DNA from: a bacterium
GTDB taxonomy: Bacteria > Deinococcota > Deinococci > Deinococcales > Deinococcaceae
NCBI GenBank assembly: GCA_021810505.1
Contig: JAJZIR010000002.1
Coordinates: forward strand, 1 to 64,000
DNA: 64,000 nt
Direction: 5' to 3'
Shown: piece by piece, positions 1 to 9,108 of the stretch
Position numbering within the stretch: the first letter of the stretch is position 1
How the letters are laid out: every line of letters begins with the position of its first letter
The notes under the pieces: generated by a model
The model's database searches: none
What the model saw: only the letters and a program-made list of their open reading frames with translations
What the model was told of the DNA's origin: nothing
Translations under genes and position numbers: made by a program

Positions 1-125
<125 letters not shown>

Positions 126-129
<4 letters not shown>

Positions 130-446
130 GCCCCCGTATCCGCATCCGCTTGCGCGGTTTCGACCACAAGAGCCTGGACCAGAGCGCCAGCAAGATCGTG
201 GACACGGTGCGGCGCACCGGGGCCCACGTGAGCGGCCCGGTTCCCCTGCCTACCCGGGTGCGCCGCTTCACCGTGCTGCGCTCCCCCTTCGTGAACAAGG
301 ACAGCCGCGAGCACTTCGAGATCCGCACCCACAACCGTCTGGTGGAGATCGAGAACCCGACCAAAAAGACCATCGACAGCCTGATGACCTTGGATCTCCC
401 CACCGGCGTCGATATCGAGATCAAGACCGTGGGGGGTGGGCAGTGA
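126..446 (+). CDS. rpsJ: 30S ribosomal protein S10
   Basis: The 106-residue protein opens with [17 protein letters not shown] and carries the conserved loop signature [17 protein letters not shown], both typical of S10, a 30S head protein that also takes part in NusB-dependent antitermination. Length is normal for the family. The ATG overlaps the tuf stop by 4 nt and the TGA overlaps the rplC GTG by 4 nt, so both ends fit translational coupling. It is the first gene of the classical S10 gene order. Confidence 0.98.
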
Positions 447-1063
447 AGGGCCTGCTCGGCACCAAAGTGGGGATGACCCAGATCTGGCAAGGCGACAAGG
501 TCATCCCGGTGACGGTGGTCTTGGCCGGTCCCTGCCCGGTGGTCCAGCGCAAGATGACCGCTACCGACGGCTACGACGCGGTGCAGCTGGGCTTCGGCGA
601 GCAGAAGGAGCGCAGGCTCACCCGCCCCGAACTGGGTCACCTGCACAAGGGGGGCGTCCCGCCGGTGCGTTACCTGCGCGAGTTCCGCGACTTCCAGGCC
701 TCGGGCAGCGTGGTCCGTGCCGATATCTTCGCCGCCGGCGAGTACATCAAAGTGACCGGGACTTCCAAGGGTCATGGCACCGCCGGCGTGATGAAGCGCT
801 GGCACTTCAAGGGTGGCCCGGCTAGCCACGGCTCCAAGAAGTGGCACCGCCGCCCCGGGTCGATCGGCCAGCGCAAGACGCCGGGGCGAGTCTACCGGGG
901 TAAGCGCATGGCCGGTCGTGACGGCGGGAGCCGGGTGACGGTCCGCAACCTGTTGGTCGTCGACGTCCGGCTCGAGGACGACCTGATCCTGATCAAGGGC
1001 GGTATTCCAGGCCCTAAGGGCGGCCTGCTGGTGCTGTCCGGACTGCATGAGAGGGGGGCTTGA
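443..1063 (+). CDS. rplC: 50S ribosomal protein L3
   Basis: L3 (206 residues) is an early-assembling 50S protein whose central loop reaches the peptidyl transferase centre. The start [14 protein letters not shown] and the loop region with [15 protein letters not shown] are diagnostic. The start codon is GTG, overlapping the rpsJ stop as GTGA; no other start fits the family N-terminus. The stop TGA shares its last base with the rplD ATG. Length is as usual for bacteria. Confidence 0.98.
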   Translation: MKGLLGTKVGMTQIWQGDKVIPVTVVLAGPCPVVQRKMTATDGYDAVQLGFGEQKERRLTRPELGHLHKGGVPPVRYLREFRDFQASGSVVRADIFAAGEYIKVTGTSKGHGTAGVMKRWHFKGGPASHGSKKWHRRPGSIGQRKTPGRVYRGKRMAGRDGGSRVTVRNLLVVDVRLEDDLILIKGGIPGPKGGLLVLSGLHERGA

Positions 1064-1689
1064 TGACCCAAGTTCCAGTGCTGGGCAAGAACGGGGGGCG
1101 CACCATCGACCTCGACCTGCCTGAGGTGAATCCTGGGCTCCTGCACGAGGTGGTAGCCTGGCAACTGGCCAAGCGGCGCCGGGGGACGGCCAGCACCAAG
1201 ACCCGCAGCACGGTGAACCGCACCGGCCGCAAGCTCTACAGCCAGAAGGGGACCGGCAACGCCCGCCATGGGGACCGCAGCGTTCCCACCTTCGTGGGCG
1301 GCGCCGCGGCCTTCGGCCCCCACCCCCGCAGTTACGGCTTTACCCTCCCCAAGAAGGTGCGCCGCTTGGGCTTGGGGATGGCTTTGGCTGACCGCCTGGC
1401 CGAGGGCAAGCTGCTGGCGGTCGACGGTTTCGAGCTGGATGGCAAGACCAGGAGCTTCGTGGAGTGGGCCAAATCCCATGGCCTAGACGGCTCGGAGCGG
1501 GTGTTCCTGATCACCGACGACGACCTGGCCAGGCGATCGGCCAGAAACCTCCCCTGGGTGACCGCGTTGCCGGTGGCTGGCCTCAATGTCTACGACATCC
1601 TGCGCCACCAGCGCCTGGTGATCGATGCGGCCGCTCTGGAACCGGCCAAGGAAGAAACCCCAGCCGGGGGCGCGGAGGACCTGCGATGA
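1063..1689 (+). CDS. rplD: 50S ribosomal protein L4
   Basis: L4 (208 residues) binds 23S rRNA and its long loop lines the peptide exit tunnel. Visible signatures are the basic loop [34 protein letters not shown] and the FGPHPRSY stretch. I take the ATG at 1063 rather than the in-frame TTG one codon upstream, because it lies on the rplC stop (TGATG) and ATG is preferred. The stop overlaps the rplW start. In enterobacteria L4 also represses its own operon; nothing in this sequence shows that here. Confidence 0.97.
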   Translation: MTQVPVLGKNGGRTIDLDLPEVNPGLLHEVVAWQLAKRRRGTASTKTRSTVNRTGRKLYSQKGTGNARHGDRSVPTFVGGAAAFGPHPRSYGFTLPKKVRRLGLGMALADRLAEGKLLAVDGFELDGKTRSFVEWAKSHGLDGSERVFLITDDDLARRSARNLPWVTALPVAGLNVYDILRHQRLVIDAAALEPAKEETPAGGAEDLR

Positions 1690-1973
1690 GCCCTTATGAC
1701 GTGATCCGGGCCCCCCTGCTCTCCGAGAAGGCGTACAGCCGTTTCGACCGGGGCGTCTACAGCTTTTGGGTGCACCCTCAGGCTACCAGGACCGACGTGA
1801 AGGTGGCGGTCCACCAGGCCTTTTCGGTCGACGTGGTCTCGGTCAACCTGCAGACCGTCCGCGGTAAGGTCAAGCGGGTGGGGCGCACGCAAGGTCAGCG
1901 CATCGGGCGCAAGAAAGCTATCGTGACCCTTAAGCCCGGCCAGAAGATCGCCGCGCTGGAAGGCCTGGCCTAA
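1686..1973 (+). CDS. rplW: 50S ribosomal protein L23
   Basis: A 95-residue L23, which sits at the exit tunnel rim and docks trigger factor and SRP. The N-terminus [16 protein letters not shown] is the family hallmark, followed by the basic VKRVGRTQGQRIGRKKA segment and a C-terminal beta strand (AIVTLKPGQKI). The ATG overlaps the rplD stop (ATGA). After its TAA there is an AAGGAG Shine-Dalgarno for rplB, so the next gene has its own ribosome entry. Confidence 0.97.
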   Translation: MSPYDVIRAPLLSEKAYSRFDRGVYSFWVHPQATRTDVKVAVHQAFSVDVVSVNLQTVRGKVKRVGRTQGQRIGRKKAIVTLKPGQKIAALEGLA

Positions 1974-1985
1974 AGGAGAGCTGCC

Positions 1986-2816
1986 ATGGCACTGAAGAGA
2001 TACCGCCCTTACACGCCCTCTAGGCGCTACATGACCACGGCCGACTTCTCCGGCCTCAGCAAGGTCCGCCCGGAGCGCAGCCTGACCGAGCCTCTGCCCA
2101 AGAGTGGCGGGCGCAACAACCGCGGCCGGGTGACCAGCCGCTTCCGCGGCGGCGGCCACAAGCGGCTCTATCGCAGGATCGATTTCCGCAGGCGGGACAA
2201 GGCTGGCGTGCCCGCCACCGTGGCGACGCTGGAGTACGACCCCAACCGCAGCGCCAGGATCGCCCTGCTCCACTACGCCGATGGCGAGAAGCGCTACATC
2301 CTGGCTCCCGAAAACCTGGAGCTCGGCGGTAAGCTGACCTCCGGGCCGGAGGCCGAGCCGCGCAGCGGCAACGCGCTCCCGCTGCGCTTTATCCCGGTCG
2401 GTACGGTGGTGCACGCCGTGGAGCTGCAGCCCGGTAAGGGGGCGCAGCTGGCCCGCAGCGCCGGGACCTCGGTGCAGCTGCAGGGCAAGGAGGGCGACTA
2501 CGTGGTCCTGCGCCTGCCTTCCGGGGAGCTCAGGCGGGTGCATATGGAGTGCTACGCGACCGTTGGGGTGGTCGGCAACGCCGAGCACAAGAACGTGGTC
2601 GGCGGTAAAGCTGGCCGGACCCGCTGGTTGGGTCGCAAGCCGCACGTCCGCGGCAGCGCTATGAACCCGGTAGACCACCCCCACGGCGGCGGCGAGGGGC
2701 GCACCGGCGTGGGCAGACCCCCGGTATCTCCTTGGGGCCAGCAGGCCAAGGGCCTCAAGACCCGCAAGCGCCGTAAGGGCTCCAGCCAGTTCATCCTCAC
2801 CAGGCGGACGCGCTAG
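1986..2816 (+). CDS. rplB: 50S ribosomal protein L2
   Basis: L2 (276 residues) is the core 50S protein needed for subunit joining and peptidyl transfer. Signatures: [14 protein letters not shown] at the N-terminus, [20 protein letters not shown], and near the C-terminus [18 protein letters not shown], which holds the conserved histidine near the catalytic centre. An AAGGAG ribosome binding site lies just before the ATG. Length matches the family. Confidence 0.98.
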   Translation: MALKRYRPYTPSRRYMTTADFSGLSKVRPERSLTEPLPKSGGRNNRGRVTSRFRGGGHKRLYRRIDFRRRDKAGVPATVATLEYDPNRSARIALLHYADGEKRYILAPENLELGGKLTSGPEAEPRSGNALPLRFIPVGTVVHAVELQPGKGAQLARSAGTSVQLQGKEGDYVVLRLPSGELRRVHMECYATVGVVGNAEHKNVVGGKAGRTRWLGRKPHVRGSAMNPVDHPHGGGEGRTGVGRPPVSPWGQQAKGLKTRKRRKGSSQFILTRRTR

Positions 2817-2839
2817 GTGTGGGGTAGCAAGGAGAGGGC

Positions 2840-3127
2840 ATGCCACGTAGCCTGAAGAAAGGTCCCTTTGTGGACGAGCACCTGCTGAGGAAAGTCGATG
2901 TCCAGAACGCCCGCAACGACAAGCGGGTGATCAAGACCTGGAGCCGCCGTTCGACGATCGTTCCGGAGATGATCGGCCATACTATCGCCGTCCACAACGG
3001 CAAGCAACATCTCCCCGTCTTCATCTCCGAGAACATGATCGGCCATAAGCTGGGCGAGTTCTCGCCTACCCGTATCTTCAGGGGCCACGGCGGCGAGAAG
3101 GCTGCCAAGGCCACCAAGAGGAAATGA
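2840..3127 (+). CDS. rpsS: 30S ribosomal protein S19
   Basis: A 95-residue S19, a 30S head protein that contacts S13 and the A-site finger of the 50S subunit. The N-terminal [15 protein letters not shown] and the C-terminal [16 protein letters not shown] are unmistakable. The ATG at 2840 has an AAGGAG motif shortly upstream and follows the 23-nt gap after rplB. Its TGA overlaps the first of two consecutive ATG codons of rplV. Confidence 0.98.
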   Translation: MPRSLKKGPFVDEHLLRKVDVQNARNDKRVIKTWSRRSTIVPEMIGHTIAVHNGKQHLPVFISENMIGHKLGEFSPTRIFRGHGGEKAAKATKRK

Positions 3128-3498
3128 TGCAGGGCCGCGCCACTGCCAAGTACATCCGGATCACCCCGCGCAAGGTGCGCCTGGTGGTCGATGCCATCCG
3201 GGGCAAGTCGGTCAAGGAGGCCGAGGACCTGCTGCGCTTTCTGGCTAGGGGCGCCTCTGCGCCGGTCGGTAAGGTCTTGGGGAGCGCCAAAGCCAATGCG
3301 GTCAACAACTTCAATCTGCTCGAGGACCGGCTGGTTGTCGCTGAAGCTTTTGTCGACGCTGGACCGACCCTCAAGCGCATGATGCCGCGCGCGCGCGGCC
3401 GGGGGGACATCATCAAGAAGCGGACCAGCCACATCACTATCGTCGTCGCCGAGGGCGAGACGGCTCCGGCCGGCCGCAGGGGGCGTCGTGGGCAATAA
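3124..3498 (+). CDS. rplV: 50S ribosomal protein L22
   Basis: L22 (124 residues) lines the nascent peptide tunnel; its beta hairpin is the usual site of macrolide resistance mutations. Signatures: [20 protein letters not shown], and [21 protein letters not shown] near the C-terminus. Two ATG codons in tandem (3124 and 3127) both overlap the rpsS stop, so the protein may begin one residue later. The 3' end overlaps rpsC by 11 nt. Confidence 0.97.
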   Translation: MMQGRATAKYIRITPRKVRLVVDAIRGKSVKEAEDLLRFLARGASAPVGKVLGSAKANAVNNFNLLEDRLVVAEAFVDAGPTLKRMMPRARGRGDIIKKRTSHITIVVAEGETAPAGRRGRRGQ

Positions 3499-4243
3499 GA
3501 TCAATCCTTCGGGCCTGCGGCTGGGCATCACCCACGACTGGAACAGCCGTTGGTACGCCCCCAAGCGCCAGTACGCCCAGTTATTGGTGCACGATGAGAA
3601 CATCCGCAAGTTGGTACGCCGCGAGCTGAGCCACGCCGGCTTGGCCAGGATCGAGATCGAGCGGGCTGGCCACCAGGTCAATGTGGTGATCTCGGCGGCC
3701 AAGCCGGGAGTGGTCATCGGCCGCGGTGGCGAGACCATCAAGCGGCTGCGCGAGAGCATCGAGCGGTTGGTCGGCAACGGGGTGGTGGCTGTCAACGTCG
3801 CCGAGGTGCCCAACCCCAACCTCAGCGCCCCCTTGGTGGCCCTGCGGGTGGCCGAGCAGATCGAGCGGCGCTTCGCTTTCCGCCGAGCGATGAAACAGGC
3901 CGCCCAGCGGGTGATGGAATCGGGGGCCAGGGGCGTCAAGGTGGTGCTGGCTGGCCGGCTAGGCGGAGCCGAACAGGCCCGGCGCGAGAAGGTCTTGGAG
4001 GGCCGGGTGCCGCTCCACACCCTGCGCGCCGATATCGACTACGGGACAGCCTTGGCTCGCACCACCTACGGGGTTATCGGCGTGAAGGTGCTGGTGTTCA
4101 ACGGCGAGATCATCGGCAAAAATCCGGCAGCCCGCCCGGCGCCGGCCCCGCGCCGCCAGCCTCGCGCCGCCGAGGACCGCGGGGGTGCCCGCCGCAGGCC
4201 CAGCGCGCGTCGCCGCAGAGGGGGAGAGGATGCTGCTTCCTAA
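3488..4243 (+). CDS. rpsC: 30S ribosomal protein S3
   Basis: S3 (251 residues) forms part of the mRNA entry channel and has helicase activity together with S4 and S5. The start [19 protein letters not shown] and the KH domain loop [15 protein letters not shown] (about residues 75-95) identify it. The GTG start lies inside the end of rplV. The last 40 residues are a low-complexity Arg/Ala/Pro tail, longer than in many bacteria, probably disordered and rRNA-binding. It overlaps rplP by 14 nt. Confidence 0.97.
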   Translation: MGNKINPSGLRLGITHDWNSRWYAPKRQYAQLLVHDENIRKLVRRELSHAGLARIEIERAGHQVNVVISAAKPGVVIGRGGETIKRLRESIERLVGNGVVAVNVAEVPNPNLSAPLVALRVAEQIERRFAFRRAMKQAAQRVMESGARGVKVVLAGRLGGAEQARREKVLEGRVPLHTLRADIDYGTALARTTYGVIGVKVLVFNGEIIGKNPAARPAPAPRRQPRAAEDRGGARRRPSARRRRGGEDAAS

Positions 4244-4655
4244 GCGCACCAAGTACCGCAAGCAATTCCGTGGCCGCATGCAGGGGGACGCCAAGGGTGG
4301 CGACTACGTCGCCTTCGGTGACTTCGGCTTGGTCGCCCAGGAGCCGGCTTGGATCACTTCCAACCAGATCGAGGCCTGCCGGGTGGCGATGAGCCGGCAC
4401 TTCCGCCGCGGTGGCAAGATCTACATCCGCATCTTTCCGGACAAGCCGGTGACCAAGAAGCCGGCCGAGACCCGCATGGGGAAGGGCAAGGGAGCGGTGG
4501 AGTACTGGGTGGCGGTGGTGCGCCCCGGCCGGGTGATGTTCGAGGTCTCGGGCGTCTCCGAGGACCAAGCCCAGGAAGCCTTCCGCCTGGCTAGCCATAA
4601 GCTCCCGATTCAGACCAAGGTGGTTCACCGCGAGGTGTACGATGAAGCTCAGTGA
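4230..4655 (+). CDS. rplP: 50S ribosomal protein L16
   Basis: L16 (141 residues) organises the A-site region of the 50S subunit. The true N-terminus is [16 protein letters not shown], so the ATG at 4230, directly behind GGGGAGAGG, is the start; the open frame runs further upstream but that part has no family similarity. [17 protein letters not shown] is the conserved loop. It begins inside rpsC and ends inside rpmC, each overlap being 14 nt. Confidence 0.97.
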   Translation: MLLPKRTKYRKQFRGRMQGDAKGGDYVAFGDFGLVAQEPAWITSNQIEACRVAMSRHFRRGGKIYIRIFPDKPVTKKPAETRMGKGKGAVEYWVAVVRPGRVMFEVSGVSEDQAQEAFRLASHKLPIQTKVVHREVYDEAQ

Positions 4656-4842
4656 GATGCGCGAGCTGGAGATCTCCAAGCTCGACGCCGAGGTGGTAGA
4701 TCACAAAAAAGAACTCATGGAACTGCGCTTCCAGAGCGCTATCGGCCAACTCGCCAACCCGGCTAGGGTCAAATTGTTGCGCAGAGAGGTAGCCAGGTTG
4801 CTCACTGTGAAGCGGCAAAAATCCTCGAACAAGGAGAGTTGA
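4642..4842 (+). CDS. rpmC: 50S ribosomal protein L29
   Basis: A 66-residue two-helix protein of the exit tunnel rim. The motifs [14 protein letters not shown] and [19 protein letters not shown] are the usual L29 pattern. Its ATG lies 14 nt before the end of rplP, and its TGA sits between an AAGGAG site and the rpsQ start. Length is normal. Confidence 0.96.
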   Translation: MKLSEMRELEISKLDAEVVDHKKELMELRFQSAIGQLANPARVKLLRREVARLLTVKRQKSSNKES

Positions 4843-4844
4843 CC

Positions 4845-5099
4845 GTGCCCAAGAAGACGTTGCAAGGCGTGGTCGTGAGCGATAAGGCGCAGAAGACCAT
4901 CACCGTGTTGGTGGTACGCCGCTTCATGCACCCGCTGTACGGTAAGGTGGTGACCCGCTCCAAGAAGTACGCGGCCCACGACGAGCAGGGAAGCTGCCAT
5001 ATGGGCGACACCGTGGAGATCCGCAGCGTCCGTCCCATCTCCAAGACCAAGGCCTGGGCGGTGTCCAAGGTAGTTGGTCGGGCTAGGGAGGAGGCATGA
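4845..5099 (+). CDS. rpsQ: 30S ribosomal protein S17
   Basis: S17 (84 residues) is a primary 16S rRNA binder with an OB fold. [34 protein letters not shown] and [17 protein letters not shown] are diagnostic. I choose the GTG at 4845 because AAGGAG at 4831-4836 is then 8 nt away; the in-frame TTG at 4839 would be only 2 nt from it. The protein is shorter than the Thermus S17 I know, lacking the long C-terminal tail. Confidence 0.96.
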   Translation: MPKKTLQGVVVSDKAQKTITVLVVRRFMHPLYGKVVTRSKKYAAHDEQGSCHMGDTVEIRSVRPISKTKAWAVSKVVGRAREEA

Positions 5100-5500
5100 T
5101 CATGCCCTTTACCCGCCTCGACGTCGCCGACAACAGCGGGGCGCGCGAGATCATGTGCATCCGGGTCCTCAACGGTGGGGTCGGGAGTAAGGGCCTCACC
5201 AAGGGCGGTGGGGGGACCAAGCGCTACGCTGGCGTCGGTGACGTGATCGTCGCCTCGGTCAAGGAAGCCACCCCGCGCGGCGGGGTCAAAGCTGGTGAGG
5301 TGGTCAAGGCCGTGGTGGTGCGCACCTCCAAGGAGATCCTGCGCAGCGACGGCAGTGCGATCCGCTTCGACCGCAACGCGGCGGTGATCATCAATAACCA
5401 GGGCGAGCCCCGGGGTACCAGAGTCTTCGGGCCGGTGGCCCGCGAGCTCCGTGACCGCCGGTTCATGAAAATCATCTCCCTGGCCCCGGAGGTGCTCTGA
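5096..5500 (+). CDS. rplN: 50S ribosomal protein L14
   Basis: L14 (134 residues) lies at the subunit interface next to L19. It matches the family in [19 protein letters not shown] and in the ending [10 protein letters not shown]. It contains a glycine-rich insertion of roughly ten residues ([18 protein letters not shown]) absent from Thermus L14 but present, as I recall, in Deinococcus. This is one of the better pointers to the lineage. ATG 5096 overlaps the rpsQ stop; a second ATG two codons later is possible. Confidence 0.97.
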   Translation: MIMPFTRLDVADNSGAREIMCIRVLNGGVGSKGLTKGGGGTKRYAGVGDVIVASVKEATPRGGVKAGEVVKAVVVRTSKEILRSDGSAIRFDRNAAVIINNQGEPRGTRVFGPVARELRDRRFMKIISLAPEVL

Positions 5501-5838
5501 TGGTCAAGGCGGTCCGTAAGGTCCCTAAGCTGCACGTCAAGAAGGGCGATCTGGTCTACGTCTCCCGGGGCCGGGACAAGGGCACGACTGGTAGGGTCCT
5601 GATGGCTCTGCCCAAGCAGCAGCGGGTGGTGGTGGAAGGCGTGGGGGTGGTCAAGCGCCACGTCAAGCCCTCGCAGTCCAACCCCCAGGGGGGGATCGAG
5701 AGCCGTGAAGCGGCTATCCACGCCTCGAAGGTACGCCTGGTGGATCCCGAGACTGGAAAGCCGACCAGGGTGCGCCACGTAGTGGTGGAGGGCAAGAAGG
5801 TCCGCGTGGCCGTCAAGAGCGGCAAGGCCATCGACTAG
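5500..5838 (+). CDS. rplX: 50S ribosomal protein L24
   Basis: L24 (112 residues) initiates 50S assembly. It has the KOW motif [20 protein letters not shown] near the N-terminus and the conserved [16 protein letters not shown] stretch. The C-terminal [11 protein letters not shown] resembles deinococcal L24. The ATG overlaps the rplN stop by one base. An AGGAGG overlapping its own TAG stop serves the next gene. Confidence 0.96.
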   Translation: MVKAVRKVPKLHVKKGDLVYVSRGRDKGTTGRVLMALPKQQRVVVEGVGVVKRHVKPSQSNPQGGIESREAAIHASKVRLVDPETGKPTRVRHVVVEGKKVRVAVKSGKAID

Positions 5839-5846
5839 GAGGCGAT

Positions 5847-6386
5847 GTGGACGCGTTGCGAGAGAAGTACCTCACCGAAGTGCGAGCCCAGCTGACCAAG
5901 CAATTCGGCTACGGTAGCGTGATGGCGGTGCCCCGCCTGGAAAAAGTGGTCATCAACGAGGGGATCAGCGCGGCCCGCGAGGACGCCAAGGTGCTGGAGC
6001 GGGCCAGCCGGGAACTGGCGCTCATCGCCCTGCAGAGGCCGGTGGTGACCAAAGCCCATCGCAGTATCTCCAACTTCAAGCTGCGCGAGGGCATGCCGAT
6101 CGGCCTGAAGGTCACCCTGCGCGGGGAGCGGATGTTCGTGTTCTTGAACAAGCTCATCAACATCGCCCTGCCCCGGATCCGTGATTTCCGCGGCATGAGC
6201 GCCAATTCCTTCGACGGCCGGGGGAACTACAGCTTGGGTGTTCGCGAGCAGCTGATCTTTCCGGAGATCACCTACGACATGGTCGACGCGGTGCGAGGTA
6301 TGGACGTTTCCATCGTGACCACGGCTCGCAGCGATGAGGAGGCCAGAGCCCTGCTCTCGGCTCTCGGATTCCCTTTCCGGAAGTAG
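5847..6386 (+). CDS. rplE: 50S ribosomal protein L5
   Basis: L5 (179 residues) binds 5S rRNA and the P-site tRNA elbow. Diagnostic parts: [47 protein letters not shown] and the C-terminal [18 protein letters not shown]. The start is GTG at 5847, four bases behind AGGAGG; an overlapping ATG at 5845 is out of frame and has no reading frame of note. Confidence 0.97.
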   Translation: MDALREKYLTEVRAQLTKQFGYGSVMAVPRLEKVVINEGISAAREDAKVLERASRELALIALQRPVVTKAHRSISNFKLREGMPIGLKVTLRGERMFVFLNKLINIALPRIRDFRGMSANSFDGRGNYSLGVREQLIFPEITYDMVDAVRGMDVSIVTTARSDEEARALLSALGFPFRK

Positions 6387-6399
6387 CCAAAGGAGTCCC

Positions 6400-6585
6400 A
6401 TGGCAAAGCGTTCCAAGATCGTCAGGGCCAGCCGCGAGGCCAAGTTTCCGGTACAAAACCATCACCGTTGCAGCCGTTGTGGCCGCTCGCGCGGGTTTTA
6501 TCGCTACTTCGGTATCTGCCGGATCTGCCTGCGCGAGATGGCCCACAAGGGTGAGCTCCCCGGCCTGAAGAAAGCCAGCTGGTAG
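6400..6585 (+). CDS. rpsN: 30S ribosomal protein S14, zinc-binding (type Z)
   Basis: A 61-residue S14 of the short, zinc-binding form: two CxxC pairs (CSRC and CRIC) flank [12 protein letters not shown]. The ATG at 6400 follows AAAGGAG; the open frame extends upstream into rplE but that part is not S14. The zinc form was replaced in many bacteria by a longer Cys-free paralogue; here the ancestral form is kept, like the zinc form of L36 further on. Confidence 0.97.
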   Translation: MAKRSKIVRASREAKFPVQNHHRCSRCGRSRGFYRYFGICRICLREMAHKGELPGLKKASW

Positions 6586-6655
6586 GGAGGCGGGTGCGGA
6601 CGCGGCGCACGCTGCGTGACCCCTCGCAGTCCTTTCGGAATAACAGGAGAATATG

Positions 6656-6677
6656 CGCCGCTCCGGCGTGAGCGGCG
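6656..6677 (+). promoter_or_regulatory. Hairpin in the rpsN-rpsH spacer
   Basis: CGCCGCT (6656-6662) and AGCGGCG (6671-6677) form a perfect 7-bp stem with an 8-nt loop, in the 110-nt gap before rpsH, the longest gap in the cluster up to infA. It has no T run. In other bacteria S8 regulates the spc operon by binding mRNA; whether this hairpin is such a site is only a guess. Confidence 0.4.
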
Positions 6678-6695
6678 AACGGAGGAGCAGGAAAA

Positions 6696-7091
6696 ATGCT
6701 GAGCGATCCCATTGCAGACATGTTGACGCGTATCCGCAACGCGACCCGGGTATTCAAGGAATCGGTCGATGTCCCGGCTTCCAACTTCAAAGAGGATCTG
6801 GCCAAGCTGCTGGTCGGAGAGGGCTACCTCAAGAGCTGCGAGCGAGTGCAGGTGGACCGCTTCCCGGTGCTGCGGCTGGGCCTGAAGTACGGTCCGCGCC
6901 GCGAGCAGGTGATCAAGCACTTGGAGCGCATTTCCAGGCCCGGTCGGAGGGCCTACGTGCGCCACCGCGACCTTCCCAGGGTGCACAACGGGATGGGTTT
7001 GGCCGTGGTCTCGACCTCCAGAGGCCTCTTGGCCGACCAGGAGGCCCGCAAGAGCGGTCTCGGCGGCGAGATCGTCTGCGTGGTCTGGTAA
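6696..7091 (+). CDS. rpsH: 30S ribosomal protein S8
   Basis: S8 (131 residues) binds the centre of the 16S rRNA central domain. LSDPIADMLTRIRNAT opens the protein, KYGPRREQVIKHLERISRPG and the closing VVSTSRGLLADQEARK..GGEIVCVVW are S8 signatures. GGAGGAGCAGGA stands just before the ATG. Length is normal, and the sequence runs close to the deinococcal S8 I remember. Confidence 0.97.
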   Translation: MLSDPIADMLTRIRNATRVFKESVDVPASNFKEDLAKLLVGEGYLKSCERVQVDRFPVLRLGLKYGPRREQVIKHLERISRPGRRAYVRHRDLPRVHNGMGLAVVSTSRGLLADQEARKSGLGGEIVCVVW

Positions 7092-7103
7092 GGAGCGCCC
7101 CTG

Positions 7104-7670
7104 ATGTCAAGGATTGGAAGACAGCCCATCGCGGTACCGACCGGCGTCAGCGCGGCCCTGGAAGCTGGTCGGTTCCAGGTCCGCGGCCCCAAAGGCCAGC
7201 TCGAAGTCTCGGTGCCCCAGGATCTCCGCGTCGAGATCGCTGCTGACCAGGTCCGAGTGCTGAGATCCAGCGATCGCCCCCAGCACCGGGCCCTGCACGG
7301 CTTGACCAGGACCCTGATCTCCAATGCGGTGATCGGTGTCAGCCAGGGCTACACCGTGCAGCTCGAGCTCAGCGGCGTGGGGTACCGAGCCCGCCTGTCC
7401 GGGAGCACCCTGGAACTGAGCGTGGGTTACAGTCACCCGGTGAACGTCGAGCCACCCGTGGGCGTGCGCTTCGCGGTGCCCGAGCCCACTCGGGTGGATG
7501 TGATCGGTATCGACAAGCAACAGGTCGGCCAAGTGGCGGCCAATCTGCGCCGGGTGCGCCGTCCCGACGCCTACCACGGCAAGGGCGTCCACTTCGTCGG
7601 CGAGAAGCTCACCCTCAAGGCGGGTAAGGCCGGAGCTGCCGGCGCCAAGGGTGGAAAGGGTAAGAAATGA
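7104..7670 (+). CDS. rplF: 50S ribosomal protein L6
   Basis: L6 (188 residues) has two similar domains and binds near the sarcin-ricin loop. [16 protein letters not shown] and [19 protein letters not shown] are the conserved N- and C-terminal signatures. The C-terminus ends in a Gly/Lys/Ala-rich tail. AAGGAG precedes the ATG. The stop overlaps the rplR start as ATGA. Confidence 0.97.
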   Translation: MSRIGRQPIAVPTGVSAALEAGRFQVRGPKGQLEVSVPQDLRVEIAADQVRVLRSSDRPQHRALHGLTRTLISNAVIGVSQGYTVQLELSGVGYRARLSGSTLELSVGYSHPVNVEPPVGVRFAVPEPTRVDVIGIDKQQVGQVAANLRRVRRPDAYHGKGVHFVGEKLTLKAGKAGAAGAKGGKGKK

Positions 7671-8005
7671 GCGTCGCAGAGCGTACCCGTCGCCGCAAGC
7701 TGCGGCACCGCAAGCTGGCGCACCAGTCGCCGAGGCTGCGGCTCAGCGTTTTTCGTTCCTGCAAGTACATCTACGCCCAGGTCATCGACGACGTGCAGGG
7801 GCGGACCCTGGTCCAGCTGGGTAGCAAGGCGTTGGCCGTCTCCGGGAGCAAGGTGGAGGCTGCCCGGGCGCTCGGTCTGGCCATTGCCGAGGCGGCGCTG
7901 GCCAAGGGGATCAAGCAGGTGGTGTTCGACCGTGGGGCCTACGCCTACCACGGCCGCGTGAAGGCGCTCGCAGAGGCGGCGCGGGAGGGTGGTCTTGACT
8001 TCTAA
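7667..8005 (+). CDS. rplR: 50S ribosomal protein L18
   Basis: L18 (112 residues) links 5S rRNA to the large subunit. The conserved [20 protein letters not shown], the [20 protein letters not shown] helix and the final [23 protein letters not shown] identify it. The 3' end overlaps rpsE by 11 nt and contains the GGGAGGG ribosome binding site for that gene. Confidence 0.97.
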   Translation: MSVAERTRRRKLRHRKLAHQSPRLRLSVFRSCKYIYAQVIDDVQGRTLVQLGSKALAVSGSKVEAARALGLAIAEAALAKGIKQVVFDRGAYAYHGRVKALAEAAREGGLDF

Positions 8006-8492
8006 TCGCCGCGATCGGGACAGCCGGGAAACCGGCGAATTCGAAGAGAAGATGATCAGCGTCAACCGGACCGCTAAGACCTATCAGGGCGGGCGCCGCT
8101 TCCGCTTCGCCGCTCTGGTGGTGATCGGCGACCGCAACGGCCGGGTCGGGATGGGAATCGGGAAGGCCAAAGAAGTTCCAGTGGCGATCGAGAAAGCCAA
8201 GACCATCGCCCGCAAGCACATGATCACCGTGCCGGTCGAGAACGGGACGATCCCGCACGACATCGTGGGTCAGAGTACCAGCAGCCGGGTGATCCTGCGC
8301 CCGGCTGGCCCGGGTACCGGTGTCATCGCCGGCGCGGTGCCGCGGGCCATCGCCGAGCTGGCTGGAATCAGCAACCTGCTCTCCAAGGAGTTAGGGAGCC
8401 GTAACCAGATCAATACCGCCTACGCGGTGTTCGACGGCCTCAAGACCCTGCGTACCCAGCAGCAGGTGCGCAGCCTCAGGGAGCCCGAATGA
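7995..8492 (+). CDS. rpsE: 30S ribosomal protein S5
   Basis: S5 (165 residues) is part of the accuracy centre and mRNA entry. The core [34 protein letters not shown] and [15 protein letters not shown] is typical. I place the start at TTG 7995: GGGAGGG lies 5 nt upstream and the resulting N-terminus ([11 protein letters not shown]) resembles deinococcal S5. The in-frame GTG at 7989 would overlap that site. The stop overlaps the rpmD ATG. Confidence 0.94.
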   Translation: MTSNRRDRDSRETGEFEEKMISVNRTAKTYQGGRRFRFAALVVIGDRNGRVGMGIGKAKEVPVAIEKAKTIARKHMITVPVENGTIPHDIVGQSTSSRVILRPAGPGTGVIAGAVPRAIAELAGISNLLSKELGSRNQINTAYAVFDGLKTLRTQQQVRSLREPE

Positions 8493-8656
8493 AGGTCCGA
8501 CTGGTTCGCAGCTTGATCGGCCGCACCGAGGAGCAGATCCGCACCGTCCACTCCTTGGGCTTGCGCAGGGTGGGGGATAGCCGCGAGCTGCCCCCGAGCA
8601 AGACGCTGCTCGGCATGGTCGAGAAGGTCAAATTCCTGTTGGAGGTCAAATCGTGA
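8489..8656 (+). CDS. rpmD: 50S ribosomal protein L30
   Basis: A 55-residue L30: [20 protein letters not shown], then [13 protein letters not shown], the standard short L30 layout. It reads from ATG 8489, overlapping the rpsE stop, to TGA 8654-8656, which in turn overlaps the GTG of rplO. It is easy to miss because of its size, but its place between S5 and L15 is the classical one. Confidence 0.96.
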   Translation: MKVRLVRSLIGRTEEQIRTVHSLGLRRVGDSRELPPSKTLLGMVEKVKFLLEVKS

Positions 8657-9108
8657 ACCTCGGAGATATCAGGCCCAACAAGGGTGCGCGCCGCCCGGCT
8701 AAGCGGGTCGGGCGCGGCCCGGGCGGCACCGACAAGACCTCGGGGCGCGGCCACAAGGGCCAGCAGAGCCGCAGCGGCTCCAGCCGGAAGCTGAACAGCG
8801 CTTATGGGACCTGGGGTGGACAGGTCCCCCTGATCCGCAAGCTACCCAAGCGGGGATTCCGCCATCAGGGCCCGGACTACCAGCTGATCCAGGTCGGCGC
8901 CCTGTCCGCTTTCCCGGCCGATGCCAGGATCGACCGCGCCGCCCTGGAAGCGGCTGGGCTGGTGAGAGGCCGCCGGCCGATCAAGCTGCTCGCGGTCGGG
9001 GAGATCTCCGCGGCGTACCACGTCGAGGCGGATCTGGCCAGCCGCGCGGCCAAGGCCAAGGTCACCGCCTGCGGGGGGACGGTCACCGAGACGGCTAGGG
9101 AGGATTAA
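8653..9108 (+). CDS. rplO: 50S ribosomal protein L15
   Basis: L15 (151 residues) is a late-assembly core protein. The N-terminus [20 protein letters not shown] and the glycine-rich GRGHKGQQSRSG segment are typical. The start GTG overlaps the rpmD stop and the TAA shares one base with the secY ATG, so L15 and SecY synthesis should be coupled, as in many bacteria. Confidence 0.97.
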   Translation: MNLGDIRPNKGARRPAKRVGRGPGGTDKTSGRGHKGQQSRSGSSRKLNSAYGTWGGQVPLIRKLPKRGFRHQGPDYQLIQVGALSAFPADARIDRAALEAAGLVRGRRPIKLLAVGEISAAYHVEADLASRAAKAKVTACGGTVTETARED